From contig JAJIRX010000907.1 in NCBI GenBank assembly GCA_023853785.1, forward strand, positions 1 to 47,166: a stretch of 47,166 bases of DNA, in the 5' to 3' direction. The position numbers and the translations under genes were made by a program. The notes beneath the pieces are model-generated. The model had not been told where the DNA came from and made no database searches. It was given only the letters and a program-made list of their open reading frames with translations. The stretch comes from Psilocybe azurescens (lineage: Eukaryota; Basidiomycota; Agaricomycetes; Agaricales; Agrocybaceae). This document shows, piece after piece, positions 33,667 through 45,747 of this stretch (position 1 is the stretch's first letter; each line of letters opens with the position of its first letter).

Positions 33667-36037
33667 TTAAAACGTCAGTTCACCACCTTCCTCATCATCT
33701 GCATCTTGTTCTTCACTGCTGTAACCATCGGCATAATCATCGGCTGGAAGCCAAGTGTTGTCGACAAAACCAAAAAAACGAGGGGGGAGAACGGACGAGA
33801 AAGTGTGATTCGAGTGGGAGTAACAGTATCGACATTAGTTCCTTGATAAACCACACTCATTGAAGATTCGGCTGGAGACACAGGCCGGTCGGCTGGCGCG
33901 ATTAATTGTGAAACAAGAGATTCATCTTCGTCCGAGGAATACCAAACATCCGCAACTTCAGCAGGTCCGATTGGCAAGGTAATGGAGCCAGTACGTATAC
34001 TAATTGATTGTTGGCCGGCCACCGGTCCCTAAACATCTTCAGCGCCGCTAACAGATGAATCGGACCACACAGCAGCTGCTTCCGAAGCACTTACATGTCT
34101 GTCAATGTGCGGATGTTCAAATGAATGAGCTGGATCATTGAGCTCGACAGAATCAGTATTGCCGGGATAAGCAATCGGTCCCGAAACGTCTTCGGCGCCG
34201 CTATCGGATGAATCGGACCACATAGCAGCCGATGCCGAGGGACCTATAAATCTGCCAATGTGCAGATTTTCAAGTGAATTGGCCGGATTATTCGACTCAA
34301 CAAAACGGGCATTGTCTGGATCGGCTTTGTCAGAAGCGAGATTATCATCAGAAGAAATCGCCCAGGCAGCTGCAAAATCAGCAGCATCCACTTGAGATGC
34401 TTCTTCAGATTCATTGGTGGACGACTCATTATCGGATGAGTCGCGCAACCAAACTGCAGCTGCCTGTGCGGCCATGGAGCGACTTGGGTGATTTGATGGC
34501 ATCGTTGTGGGTGAGACGCGGAGATGGACATTAAGACTATTATTGCTGGAGCCAGATGATGTATTCCAGACTGCGGCAGCGTCTGAGGCAGAAGCCACAA
34601 AGTCAAGATTCGGGACCGATGTCGATTGAATCCCGATTCTGCTAATATGGTCAATCGGCACCGCCGTGGGTTCCATCATCGGGGCCGACAAAGTTTCGCC
34701 ACCGGTGCCGACAAGACTTCCGCCGTCGGTACCGACGTGGCCGTCTGAATCGGCACTGAATGTGAGCAAACTGTACGATTGACTTGAGCTATGGAGTCCG
34801 TGATTCTGCCAAGTAGTGTGGCGAATTGTGGGCAATAAACCGATAACATCAGGGATGGAAGGGATGGCCGCCAAGTCGGCTGTTTCGGCCCGATAGCTGA
34901 CGCAACTGACAACTCTGTTGGATGTGTAGGGTCGGAAGACCACTCTCTATGAATACGACCTTCAGGCAGTGAATGTGAATATCCAGAGTGAGGAAGCTTT
35001 CGTGCCGACGGATCCGCTGCCAGGGCCATCAGGTCGGTTGGCGTAAGTTCAGCGCCCCAAGTCCACTTCTGCGATGAAGTTGGGAGCGACTTGAGCGTAG
35101 ATAATTGATCCGCAGCATTCATGGCCATACGCCCGTGATCGTCGAGTGATTAAAACATCATCCAAGCTATCGGGATAAGTCTTACTTGTTGCTCGGCTGT
35201 ACGGACCCGACACTGATCGTTTAGCCGATTCTTCGTTGATCGAACGGGATCTCCTGTTTGCTGTTCTTTCAGAACAACTGCTTCATGCACCAGATGAAAC
35301 CCGGCTCCCCGACGCATGCTAAATTCGGCATCGGCATCGGCTTTGGTCTGTGATGCTTGAATAGATGATGAAATTGTCATGAGGTCTTCACGGAGTCCAA
35401 TGGCAAGATTGAGGTATTTGTTGCATCGGCCACATGATATAGTCGGGACCGACATGCCCGATGGTTTAGGCAACGAGTCGGTTACGATTTTCTGCAAGCC
35501 GCTACCTGCATGCATTCGCGAAAGCGGCCAGCGATGACAATTGGCTTCAAAGTGTAATCCATGGAAATTTCAGCTCCACTATTCCACCAATCATGTAGGT
35601 AATTGTCCACCAGCCGAACCGGGCTGTCCTTATCCACACCGGCATCCAATAACCGCAAAAGATCGTTCGACAGTTTGAGTGGATATTGATCAAGGGGGAC
35701 GCCAAGAATCGAAGCCGCCAATGACCGAACGATGATAGGAATGATTATGGGAAGGCCGAGCGCTGATGCTTGGCCAATAAAAAATAAAATCAACTCCTAT
35801 ATTATAATCGGGTAAGCTTCAAATTTCTGAAATAGATCCAGTACATACAACTTCAGCACAAAGAAACTTTTGTTTCCACGCCTGTTGTTCTTTTGTCGAC
35901 TCAGAAATCGCAAGCAGTGCGGCCCGAAATCTAGACTCAGCATAGTACATGAGTTGTTGTATGTCGAAATGGTTCGAATAACGAGCACCAGCCACAGAAG
36001 TGAGTGGGTTGTAGATTGAAAGTTCTTTATTGGCCAT
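33667..36037 (-). CDS. Acidic Trp-Ser-Ser-Asp repeat protein, KDZ2 copy
   Basis: The start is at 36,037 (MANKELSIYNPL), 66 bp after the transposase stop. The N-terminal third is conserved with KDZ1: STKEQQAWKQKF, GQASALGLPI, LLDAGVDKDSPVRLVDNYL, NRWWNS-like, then a possible zinc-binding CGRC near 35,430 and VVLKEQQTG. The C-terminal half is acidic and Ser-rich with about six copies of A-A-x-W-x-x-S-S-D (AAVWNTSSGS, AAVWLRDSSDNES, AAWAISSDDN, AAMWSDSSDSGAED, AAVWSDSSVSGAED, DVWYSSDEDES). It ends FVDNTWLPADDY...GGELTF at 33,667. Five or six exons or frame segments are required; some junctions fit GT-AG introns and one near 33,780 lies in a G/T homopolymer. The function is unknown. The recurrent acidic-Trp motif could be a CK2-phosphorylated interaction or activation segment (inference). 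Confidence 0.65.
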
Positions 36038-36103
36038 GATGGAATGTTTTCAAGGGGCGGTGTGCAAAGATAATCTATCTGATAGTAGTGCCTAATTACA
36101 TAA

Positions 36104-39100
36104 CTAAATAAACGGGGATAAATATAAGTCGTTGCTATTTTTAAAGGCATGATCGGCTATGACCGCATATTTATACCACATAGTACTTTGCCGATAGGCG
36201 TAGGCTCTGGGCCCGAATTGATATCCTCCATTTGAGCGGCTTGGGCCCACTCTTCTCGACGATGAATAAAATATCTAACAGTCCATTGCATTTCATACAC
36301 CACTAAGACAACTTCTTCATGCCACCTATTTTTCTGGGCCCGAGCACGAAGCCAATGGACTCGATTGACTGTAAAATCAGTTGAAAGTTACTCTAGAAAC
36401 ATAATAAGAATAAGTTACGTACATTCAAGTTGAAATCGCTGTAATGTGTCGGGCCCGATGCGATGATCGGCATCGGCATCGGTCATGTTCCCGAACAAAT
36501 ACCATCGGCCAGTTCTCCAAATCCACGACAACTCCAAGGTGGAAGATCCCATTAAGTTTGGTTTCCATATAGCTGTACGTGCCTTGAGGTCATTGCGTGT
36601 AAGTAGACAGAAAATTGAAAGGAATTCTTGATCACAGCCGAGTGCGACAAGGCAGGACCGACATGCCGAATATATGCGGGCATGCAATACTTTATCGTGA
36701 TTCAGAGATTTCACTTTCTTTTGACCATTAGACCGAATGCTGGTTCGAGTCCCTCTCTTCACCACGTATCAATATAGAAACGAGATATCGGCCACAATGT
36801 CCCGAATCCTCGTTATATGATTGCATGCTTGCTGTTTTCTCAATTCCATTTCTAATCCTTCGTAGCCTGCTGAAACATTGTGATTGGATGGTAATGAAAG
36901 TATTTGGCGTTCAACACTCAGGATTGTTGGAGTTGGAGGGCTGTGATCTTCAGGAACAGAACGGTCTTGCATGGCCGGTTCACCAGGAATATCAGGATTT
37001 TCTTCAATGTCGTCGTATTCGGTCTCACTGTTGAGTGGCATACTTGGCCGCCCACATTGAATATCGTGCACCCCAGCATGCTGTTGTCGTGTTTTAAGTT
37101 CTGCAAGCATCATAGTCAACGCTTGACGCAGTTGCATAACTATTTGTTGGTCTTGGTCCCGAGCGCGAAGCCTAACCGACGAACTTTATCTTGAATTTCA
37201 ATTCTGACATGAAAGTGATCACATTGTGAGCAAAAATAAAAGTGTGACTCCACTTACTGCTTTTCTTCAATTAGCAAAGCTAATCGAAGCCACATCTCGG
37301 CTGCTGTACCGGAATTGATATCGGGACCGGTATCGGTGCCGTGTTTCTCTACCCGTATCATCGGTTGAAGATGTCGGCAGCCGGGCGCCATAAATGTCCA
37401 TTCTTTTGATGTCAGCTAATCGCATTGCCTCAACACTCTGAATTTCATCTTCCCATTCATTAAGTGTCGCCTGTGCAATATCCCCTGAAAATTCAAGGAA
37501 ATAAGAGTTGGCCCGCCCCACCATAATAATTGCATCGGTATATCTGTTGCAAAGAACGTCTGTAATTCCGAGCATTTTTTGTAGTTGGAATCTGTAGCGT
37601 GATTGTCGAGTACTTCTTCCCTGTGTGCGAGACTTGCTGTCTGGACCGAAGACGAGATTACATTGAGACTTGACCATAGTGATTCAAGAATTTGACCAGC
37701 AACTACTGCAGCACCGGGGACAAAAGTTGTGGCAAAAATGAAAGAAACATACGTCTTTGTGGCCATGAACATGGAATAAATCAATCGCCTGATCAATAAT
37801 AATACCGGCAGGGAGCAAGTGGCCGATTCGGTCATAGAGATAGACAATCCAGGTACAGACAATGTCATAGATGAGAAATAGCCCTTGTTCGGGCTCTACA
37901 TGTGTGGTTTTGATGGCCTGCAGTAATGCATAATCAATGTTTTTTGTTGTTCACCTTTGAACAAGTCCGCCAAGGAATTCGGCGCGAAGCAGCCATGCCG
38001 AAGCGCATGCAAAGGCTACCTTTCCTGTGCGATCACATGCTTTGGTTGACAGTAGTGCATTTGTAATTGCTCTGAACGTATTTTCACATGGTGCTTTCTG
38101 AAACTCAGCCATCAGATAAATTGTGTCGGCCGAGTATCGGCCCCGGACGTCCACATACTGTCAGTCGATCTATTGCAGATTCCAAAAAGTTAGATAATCA
38201 TCCTTATTGGGTGCCATTCCAGACCCATCCATCAGCCAGATATCATTGTTATATTTTTGCCGAACATGGTCAGCTTTGAAATTGCCATCTGTCACGTAAT
38301 ATACGCTTGTATACTGTACTGTATTGATAGCAGGTTAGAAACAAAATTTTATAAGATGTAAATTGTACTAACCGATTCGGATCATCCTTCCAATCAGTGG
38401 GTAAGTTTATACCAGGCTGAGGGCATGTAGGGCAATACAAAGACAATGAACCAGCTGGTGGGTTGCAAGGATCTTCTGCTTTATGGCCATACCCAGCCCA
38501 CCTTAATTTCTTGAGCCACCTCCAGAGCCGAGAAATACGGCGAAACTCATGATAAACATTGACAATTTCGGTCCGACCGATTGGTGTTGTCATTCTGCGG
38601 ATAAGTTGATAAAACTGATAGGCTGTCGCCTTCAGCTCCAAATTACAAAGACGAAAATGATCCATGAGTTGAACAGAGAAGAGAGTCCTTATCTTTTTAA
38701 AGCTGGCAGGGAGGAGCCGGCAGGCAACCAGGTCCATTGGGACCGAATTCTCCCCTCGGCATTGACAAGTTACCATGGCCATATGATGAATACCGTTGGT
38801 GTGTAAAATCCTGACATAGGTATTATTTAAACCATCAGCCACTGGGAAGCTTGGGTGGACACTATCGGTATTAAGTTCATTCTGAATGTCAATATGATCA
38901 GCTGTGTATGCCGAAAATGTGTCGGCCCCGATGCTCACCATGTACTCGGCCCCGTGTTCAGGAGTACAATTGGCCCCGGGTTCAGCCCGTGCTGTAAGCC
39001 CGGTATTCAGGCATATGATCGGCCCCGACACCAGTCAGCTCGTTGGTCAAATCGCCAATGACTAGGTATTCACTGAATCCTTCAACATCCGCTTCAGGAT

Positions 39101-40163
39101 CACCACCTTCATCGTCTTCGGTCATGTCTTTGTCAATTGAGCTGTCAGGATCATCTTCTTCATCTACGTTGCGATGGTGCAAGAAATGGAAAGAATATCC
39201 ATCCTTTATTTCTTCATTGTTGACGTCCATTGGATACGCTTGAGATTGTACACCAAATGCCGTTTGTTTTGGGACCGTGTAGTTAGCCGATGCCGAACTT
39301 TCGGTCGGCCCGACCTAGAGTCTGGTCGGCCCCCGAGCGAAGCGCTTTGTCGGCCCTGAGCTAGTATCTGTCAGCCCCATATATGTAAAATCTCGGCCCC
39401 GAACTAGTGAAAGTCGGCCCTGAACCGGCCAGGCCATACAATGTATCTAATTTTTCCTGTTCTAGCCGGTCTGGATATTCTTGTAAAGTTTCCAAATATT
39501 TAATCTGGAACAGTAGTGATTCACATATAGCAATCCCTGCACAATGTGGGACAAGAATGTAACAACCGACTTCCCATAACTCGGCTCTGCGGAAGTGCGT
39601 TTGTGCCCAGCATTCAATTCGATGGAAAGGTGCAACCCGATGCGAATTTCGCATACATTTGCGACAAAGTGGCTCTGCAAGTGTGCAATCTATACATCTC
39701 CATATGGCCCAGGAGCCAGCTGGACAAGATTGGCAGTGCTGCTTGTCGGCTGGCCAGGTCTCTTGAGCAAGTGATGCTTGAAGTAAGTCTTCTATTCTAT
39801 CTACCCATTCTCTCATATATTCTTGCTGCGTCTGCATAGTACTGTTTGAAAAATGTTGTACTTCATTTAATAAACGGTTACCTTGCTTTTCTTTTGACGG
39901 GTCGTATTCAAGGGCTCCGTTGACACTCCATCATCGTTTAACATATTGTGGTTAACCATATGTTCTCTTGGATTAGTTTGGTCACTCAACGTTGGATCTT
40001 CTGCGATAGTTGTCACAAGCGGCACTAACACTCTTCGCTGTGATTTGGGGACCCTGAGGACATCGGAGAGGTGGGTAACCGCCTGAGAGGCTTCCACACT
40101 TCCTTGAACCAAGTGTTTTGACTTTCTTTGTCTTTTGTTAGCTGGTCCACTGGAAGAGTTCAT
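36104..40163 (-). CDS. KDZ transposase with CxC2-type cysteine cluster
   Basis: The start is at 40,163 (MNSSSGPANKRQRKSK, a basic nuclear-type N-terminus). An intron follows (AAG|GTAACC to ATGCAG near 39,837). Next comes the cysteine cluster (CQSCPAGSWAIWRCIDC, CRKC, then PFHRIECW and HFRRAEL, 39,740-39,560), matching the CxC2 domain of KDZ transposases. Further on are VRILHTNGIHH, the DGNFKADH motif with a catalytic Asp near 38,280, YDIVCTW, FHVHGHKD and GQILESLWSSLN, which carries the presumed catalytic Glu, near 37,690. The C-terminus has ELRKQQACNHITRIRD, WLRARAQKNRWHEEVVL and AYAYRQSTMW, ending at 36,104. The whole family length is present in multiple exons; a few frame switches coincide with homopolymers. 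It should bind the TIRs and move the element. It is divergent from the gene starting at 40,348. Confidence 0.85.
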
Positions 40164-40347
40164 GGTTGAAGGCGAAAAGCGAGATGTATGTGGTCATCAC
40201 GGGGCTGGGCACTAAATGAACATGAGGCTTCCATGAGGCATGTTGTCGCAACTCACAGTCTGTGAATGTTTCAGGTCCATTCCTAATCACATCCACATTT
40301 CTTTATCTTGCATTGTGCCATTTTTACAGGTATTTTCACTGAACAAT
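40164..40347. promoter_or_regulatory. Divergent promoter of transposase and 40,348 gene
   Basis: Only 184 bp separate the two divergent start codons, so both genes must be driven from here or from within each other. No TATA box is obvious. The plus-strand stretch before 40,348 is pyrimidine-rich (TTTCTTTATCTTGCATTGTG). Confidence 0.45.
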
Positions 40348-42756
40348 ATGACCACAACCATAGTATTACAAAACAAGAAACGGAAAGCGAAGATGTTCAG
40401 TGTCGAAGAACTACAGCAAATTCTGCCTTTCAAAGAAACTTTTGTGAAAGCAAGGACAGTCAAAGAACGTCTATTCATCTTAACAAACCACATACTGGTC
40501 GCAATATTCAATTACTGGGCCAGTCGAGGGAAAAGGGCTAAGGATGACACCGAAAGTCGCCTTTGGACAAAGGTAAGGTGATATGTAGCCAACTTCGAAG
40601 AGCGTGTATCTGAAGATAATTCAGGAGATCATCACCTGGTGCTCAAACAATTGGCGAATTGAACGAGGAATGGCTCGCAAATCCAACCACTTTCGCCCAA
40701 AAGATCAGATGTACTCTGGTACAATCATCAATCAAAAATTTGGGCGGAAATCGCAAATATTATGGGTCTTGAAGAGGCTTCAGCAGAGACCTCGGGTTGG
40801 TTTGGCCACAGGACAGTCGCCATGAAGAATATCTGGGACAAGATGACTGAGAATGAACGTAAGGACATTGACGATGAAGTAGAAAGGTGTTCAATGCGGG
40901 GTATGACGAGCACACACAAGCAAGGTCGGTCATACGGCCCCGTGTCCCGAAAGCCGACCTAACAATTATATCACAGTTTGGCCAAAAATATCATGTCAGG
41001 CGGATTGATCAAACAATGAATGACCAATATAAAGAGATGGGGATGACCAGTGTGGTTTTTGTTTGCTTCCCATTAGCAGATGGCAAGGTCGCAGTCGATG
41101 GGTACGTGATTGCAGATAACAGCCGAGTTTTCTCGGGCCGACATAATTGTTGGATCGGCATATTCCAGCAACTCATTGAAAAACACAGCTGATTATGCTT
41201 TAGATACGAACAAATTGCCAGCTTGATGGGTGTTCCCGCCCCTTCATTCATGAGTACATATCGGGCTGACGTTGACCAATGAAACAAAACATATTGGATT
41301 ATATGACGGGCTTGCAAAATCTCAAGCAAAACCCTCACTTAGCATTCACGGTTAACCGAGCAACAGCAAAGAAGCCAATATTTACATTGGGAAAAACTAG
41401 TAATGGTTTCCCAATCATACCTATCCCTTTGCCAGATAAAGAGTGGACAAAAAGTGACTGGGAAGAAGCTTTCAGTCTGTACGTGAATAATCATTACTGT
41501 GAGTTTAGTTCAGGCATGCCTCGAGTCCAATTTGCCTGAATTATAGATAGACCTTGCCACTGGTGGTAAAACAGAGAAAGTTCCATACACTCAAATATCC
41601 TACGCTCAGGCGACCTTTATCGAATCGAAATATTTACCTCCCAACATGATATTTACAAACCCCGGAATCTCCATAAAGACAGCATACAATGCTTTTTGGG
41701 CACTTGATCAAAAGACAGCAATTATATCAACCACAAGACACTTTTCGTTTCGGTCTATTAAACATAAAAGATGGTCCCGCCCTCAGAATATCCCGACACC
41801 ATTGCCGGTGCCGATCGGGGCCGACGTCAAGCGAGAAATAAACGTCGAAATAAAACAACAAGTCGATGCCAAATTGAGTCGGATCAAGTGGAAAATACTT
41901 TAGCACTGACCAATATGCACATCACGCCAAACATTGAAGAATATCAACCAACTTTGACATTGATATCGGGCACGAGACATGATGTCAGGCAGATTGTAAG
42001 TGTATCGGTCCCGATTATTGCTGATACCGAACCACTATCTTACAATCTTATAATAATTAGGATGCAATTCATGAAGATATGGAAAGCATCCAGCAAGACA
42101 TCCCAAATTTAATCTTCAGAGAGGATGTCTATGCCACTCAGCAAGAAGTAATGTCAATTTTTCCATCTGGAGTTGAACACCAATTCCCAGTGAATGGTCC
42201 CACAGATGGTATACCTATGTACCTATTGGATTCAAGTTTATCCACACGAGGAGCAACCAACGTCATTAACAACAGTAATATTGATCCAAGGCTACTTGGT
42301 ACAACTATGCCCACTCAAGGGCAACACCGACACCAGTCTCTACACCGGTGCCGAAGATCCCAACAGCGGTCCCAATCCCAATCCTTACACCGGTCCCGAC
42401 GCAGATCCCTACATCGGTGCCGAAGCAGATCCCTACACCGGTCCCGATCCCTACACCGTCCCGATCCCTACCCGACCGCAGATCCTACATCGGTCCCGAC
42501 GCAGATCACTACATCGGTGCGGATGCAGAGCCCTACACGGTCCACAGATCCACACATCGGCCCCGACGCAGATCACTACATCGGTGCGGATGCAGAGCCC
42601 TACACCGGTCCCGACGCACATGCCGACACCGATCTCTACGCAGGCGGCCCGACATCGGTCCCGATAGAAGTCGACACAGAACCACAAAGTTACCATATTG
42701 TTCCTATTACATCACATAAAAAGAAAGGAAAACAAAGAAAGCGGCCGGCGATGTAG
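40348..42756 (+). CDS. Conserved KDZ-associated protein with repetitive C-terminus
   Basis: The start is at 40,348 (MTTTIVLQNKKRKAKMF). The body reads through several exons: EELQQILPFKETFVKA, IFNYWASRGK, IWAEIANIMGL with ETSGWFGHRTVAMKNIW, YKEMGMTSVVFV, SNGFPIIPIPLPDK and YLPPNMIFTNPGI. This order resembles an expanded, uncharacterised agaricomycete protein family that I recall beside transposons. The C-terminus contains 8-residue repeats of the YTGPDADP/YIGADAEP kind (42,330-42,630) and ends with a basic tail KKKGKQRKRPAM, a likely nuclear signal. Introns (for example at ~40,575 and ~42,000) are plausible, but not every frame change is explained. It converges on the zinc-cluster gene with 184 bp between the two stops. 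The function is unknown. Confidence 0.6.
42330..42640 (+). repeat. 24-bp coding repeat with embedded CGGTNCCGA word
   Basis: Tandem, partly degenerate units of about 24 bp (TACACCGGTCCCGACGCAGA and variants) within the 3' end of the preceding gene. Each unit holds an ATCGGTGCCGA or ACCGGTCCCGA word. Frame interruptions near 42,460 and 42,540 suggest ongoing slippage. Confidence 0.7.
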
Positions 42757-42940
42757 GATCAACATCAGCCACATTAACGGCTGGGATACCAGTTAGACGC
42801 AGTACAAGGCACAGATAAACTGCACTTCCCTTATAATATCACAAACAAAATAGAATCAAATTTATTGAACATCAGAGCAGTGAAAGGCATTACAAAAAAT
42901 CTACATCTGACCCAACAATGATATGTACTGAGATCTGGAA

Positions 42941-45534
42941 CTATCCCTGACGAGGTCTTTTGCTTTTCTCTGTAGCAGGCGAAATGTCAGTACGTGGACG
43001 TTTCCTGGTCGTCCAGGTGTCGGACTACGGGACACCATTGGCAAAAGGGTGGGGTGATGCGAGACGTGGTGAACGGCGACGGTCATTTGTATCATTCTGT
43101 GATAGTAGAGGCGGAGTAAGAAGAGACTGCGTTGCAACAAGAGTAAGAGGAGGCGCAGCCGACAAAGTTGGTTCGGGACCGATATCTGCCGACTCTCTAC
43201 CGATATCGACCGACTGGAGAGCCGGCAACCGACAATTCAACGCCATTACCGACCTCGGACCCGACATTGACATCATCGGGACCGAAAGTAATCGGTCCCA
43301 AATGCGTTGATGTTTCAACCAAGTTTGGCAGACTTTCGAGTGCTTGCAAGGTGGGAGAAGTGTGTGTGGTATATGAAGCCAACTCAGCTGAAGTGGCATT
43401 TCCTGGCACCGTTGAAGCAGCTTGATGAGTACCGGCTACAATAATGTGGGCACTGTATGTGGCCTGCTCCTGCGAGTTATTGGGTGTTGGCGGAATCAAT
43501 TGCACGGAAGGAAAATCTTTACGAACCGACGAGATAAGTTCTCGTTGTTCTTCCCTGTGCGTTGTTAACGTATCATCGAGTTTGAGGGATCGGGGCCGGA
43601 AACGGAATCATCCTCCCGCGCTGTTCTACCATCGGCGGTGATATTGGAACATAGGGCCGGAATCCGAATCGTCTTGTCGGCGCGGTTCAACTATCGGCAC
43701 TATTGTCGGTACCGATTCACCGCCTGCTACGCTCCCGATGTCGGCACTTAATTCCACCGTCTGCGTGATGGAATTGGCATCGACATTCTTTGCTTCATAT
43801 GGACCATCGGATACCAATTCTGCGTCCTTTTCCACTTCCATATCGTTGCCGATGAGGTCGTCCTCTACCGACTGGATCGGCCCGATGCACCTTGATTCAA
43901 AATGAGCATACCATTTGCACTTAACTTGCGGAGAATAGTGGAAATGTCTGAAAATTGTGTTTCAAACATATCCAATTTCCCCAAAATGTCGTTCATTTTG
44001 CCCTCCAGCTGAGTGACACGGTGACCGAGACCGGCATTCGGTCTGTGTGCTGCCCGGCTTCTCCAACTCGACACAAGCTAGATTGCAATCGTATGCCATT
44101 GATAACGCTGAGGCGGCATCTGCAGTGACCGAGTCCAACTTTGTCGACAATATGTCCACACGAGCCGCCAGCTCTTCATTGTCGGTGGCTTGGGCAGGTC
44201 TATTGGTTATTGTAAAATATGAAAAATCAAAAGATAAACAGGACACGTACCACGATTTTTCCCCTTTTCAATAGCTGAAAAGCGGCCCGTATAATGTTCG
44301 TCAGACGGTGCCGATACCTCCTGAATATGCCGAGCCGACGTCCCTGCCCGTGTCCGTGCTGACCTCGATGATTCTGCCACGACTGCAGTAGCAGGGATTT
44401 CCAAAATATCCATCTGTACATCTTCGTCTTCTTCATCGTACTCTTCCTCCCTCAGCCGGATGGTTCATCCGATACTTCAATGATGCGCCGAGATTTCGGC
44501 TTCCTCGATGTCGACGACTTTCGTCTATTGCGGTGGCTGATTGCTCTAATTCCGAGACTACATTTCACCTTTTGTCGATTGCACCGAAAACATGCTCCAC
44601 GTCCTGAACCCGATCGTAGCAGTCGGCGTTTGCTCGTCGGCACCGATCGCACGGTATCGGGTTCAGCTTTCCCTGTAGCGGCTTTGGTTGGATTTCAACA
44701 AGCTCGTCTATTTCGGAAGAATCTTCGCGTGGTGCTTCACGATGCTCGCTCTATTCTGAACTTGAGTTGCGTTGTCGACGACGGCGCCGATCGGTCCCGA
44801 CTACGCGGCCCCGATGCTCTTCGCGCTGGTGTTCGGGCGTCCGTGGCATCCTCTTCTTCGGCAACAATTCTTTCCGGCCATCCATATAGTTCGCGTGTGG
44901 CCTCAATTTGTGGGCGTTGAGCATCATGCGCGATGCTCACTTCGTATTCGGGCGATTCAGTTCGAACCCGTGACGGCCGACGACGGACGCGTCTGGTAAT
45001 CTGCTCATCCATTGGTTGTTGTGGATCCTGGGCTGATGGTATTCTACGCATTGCGTCGCTGTTTGATGTGTTACCAGCTCTCAAAGGCACGTCTTGAACG
45101 ACTGAGTGTGTGGCCGGTTGCGATATCATGCCCGGCGTTGCTACTGCAGTGGCTATGCGGCTCATCAGCCCCATTACCATCTTGTCAAAAGCCTCCATGT
45201 TTTGTATGTGCTGTCTCAGAAATTCGAGTGCGTCCAGCTTGCTTTACCTCTTTCCACGCTTTCAAAAAGCTCCAGAAAAATATCGGCTGGTCGAAGACTT
45301 CCTGCAAATGCGCCACTTCGGGACCGGTTTTACAATTAAGTTCGAATATCGCTCGCTGAGTGGTCGCTTCAGTGAATTTTACTTGTAACAGCGTATGATT
45401 TCTCACCAATTCATGTTTCTTTCCTTTATTACACTCGCAACTTTATCGGCCAATCCACGGCGGATACTATCATCGACATCACGAAGGGCTTTGATGAGGT
45501 CGGTTGCAGACGGAATATGGATAGTATTAGACAT
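42941..45534 (-). CDS. Cys6 zinc-cluster / coiled-coil protein
   Basis: The start is at 45,534 (MSNTIHIPSATDLIKALRD). Downstream segments include VAHLQEVFDQPIFFW (45,300) and an Arg-rich linker with RRVRRRPSRVR. The cysteines at about 44,655-44,575 read CDRCRRANADC and then CFRCNRQKVKC, i.e. two C-x2-C-x6-C halves about nine residues apart, as in Zn2Cys6 DNA-binding clusters. The two halves are one base out of frame at a GGG run, probably a missing G. A coiled-coil region follows (NEELAARVDILSTKLDSV, RVTQLEGKMNDILGKLDMF, 44,200-43,940), then a Ser/Thr/Pro-rich tail and a C-terminal basic signal (RKRPR, KSKRPRQG) ending at 42,941. A nuclear DNA-binding or chromatin role is inferred, and similar proteins are common and unnamed in agaricomycetes. 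Confidence 0.6.
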
Positions 45535-45747
45535 AATGATGAACTCGAATGTAGTTGAAATTTTTGAGTGTGTATTGTTTCTCGGGCGCGAGTCGGCAGA
45601 TGAAGATTGTAGCAGACGGTAAAGCTGCCAGAATGTAAGGTGCTGGCAAAATCAACAGTCATGTGATATAAACAGTGACAAATAACTCCCTAATCCAGTT
45701 GCAATCTCTATTCTGATCTCCTCCAACATATTATATCACTATCAACG
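45535..45747. promoter_or_regulatory. Divergent promoter of zinc-cluster and right-end genes
   Basis: 213 bp between divergent start codons, mirroring the 184-bp promoter at 40,164. No defined operator or TATA box could be assigned. Confidence 0.4.
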
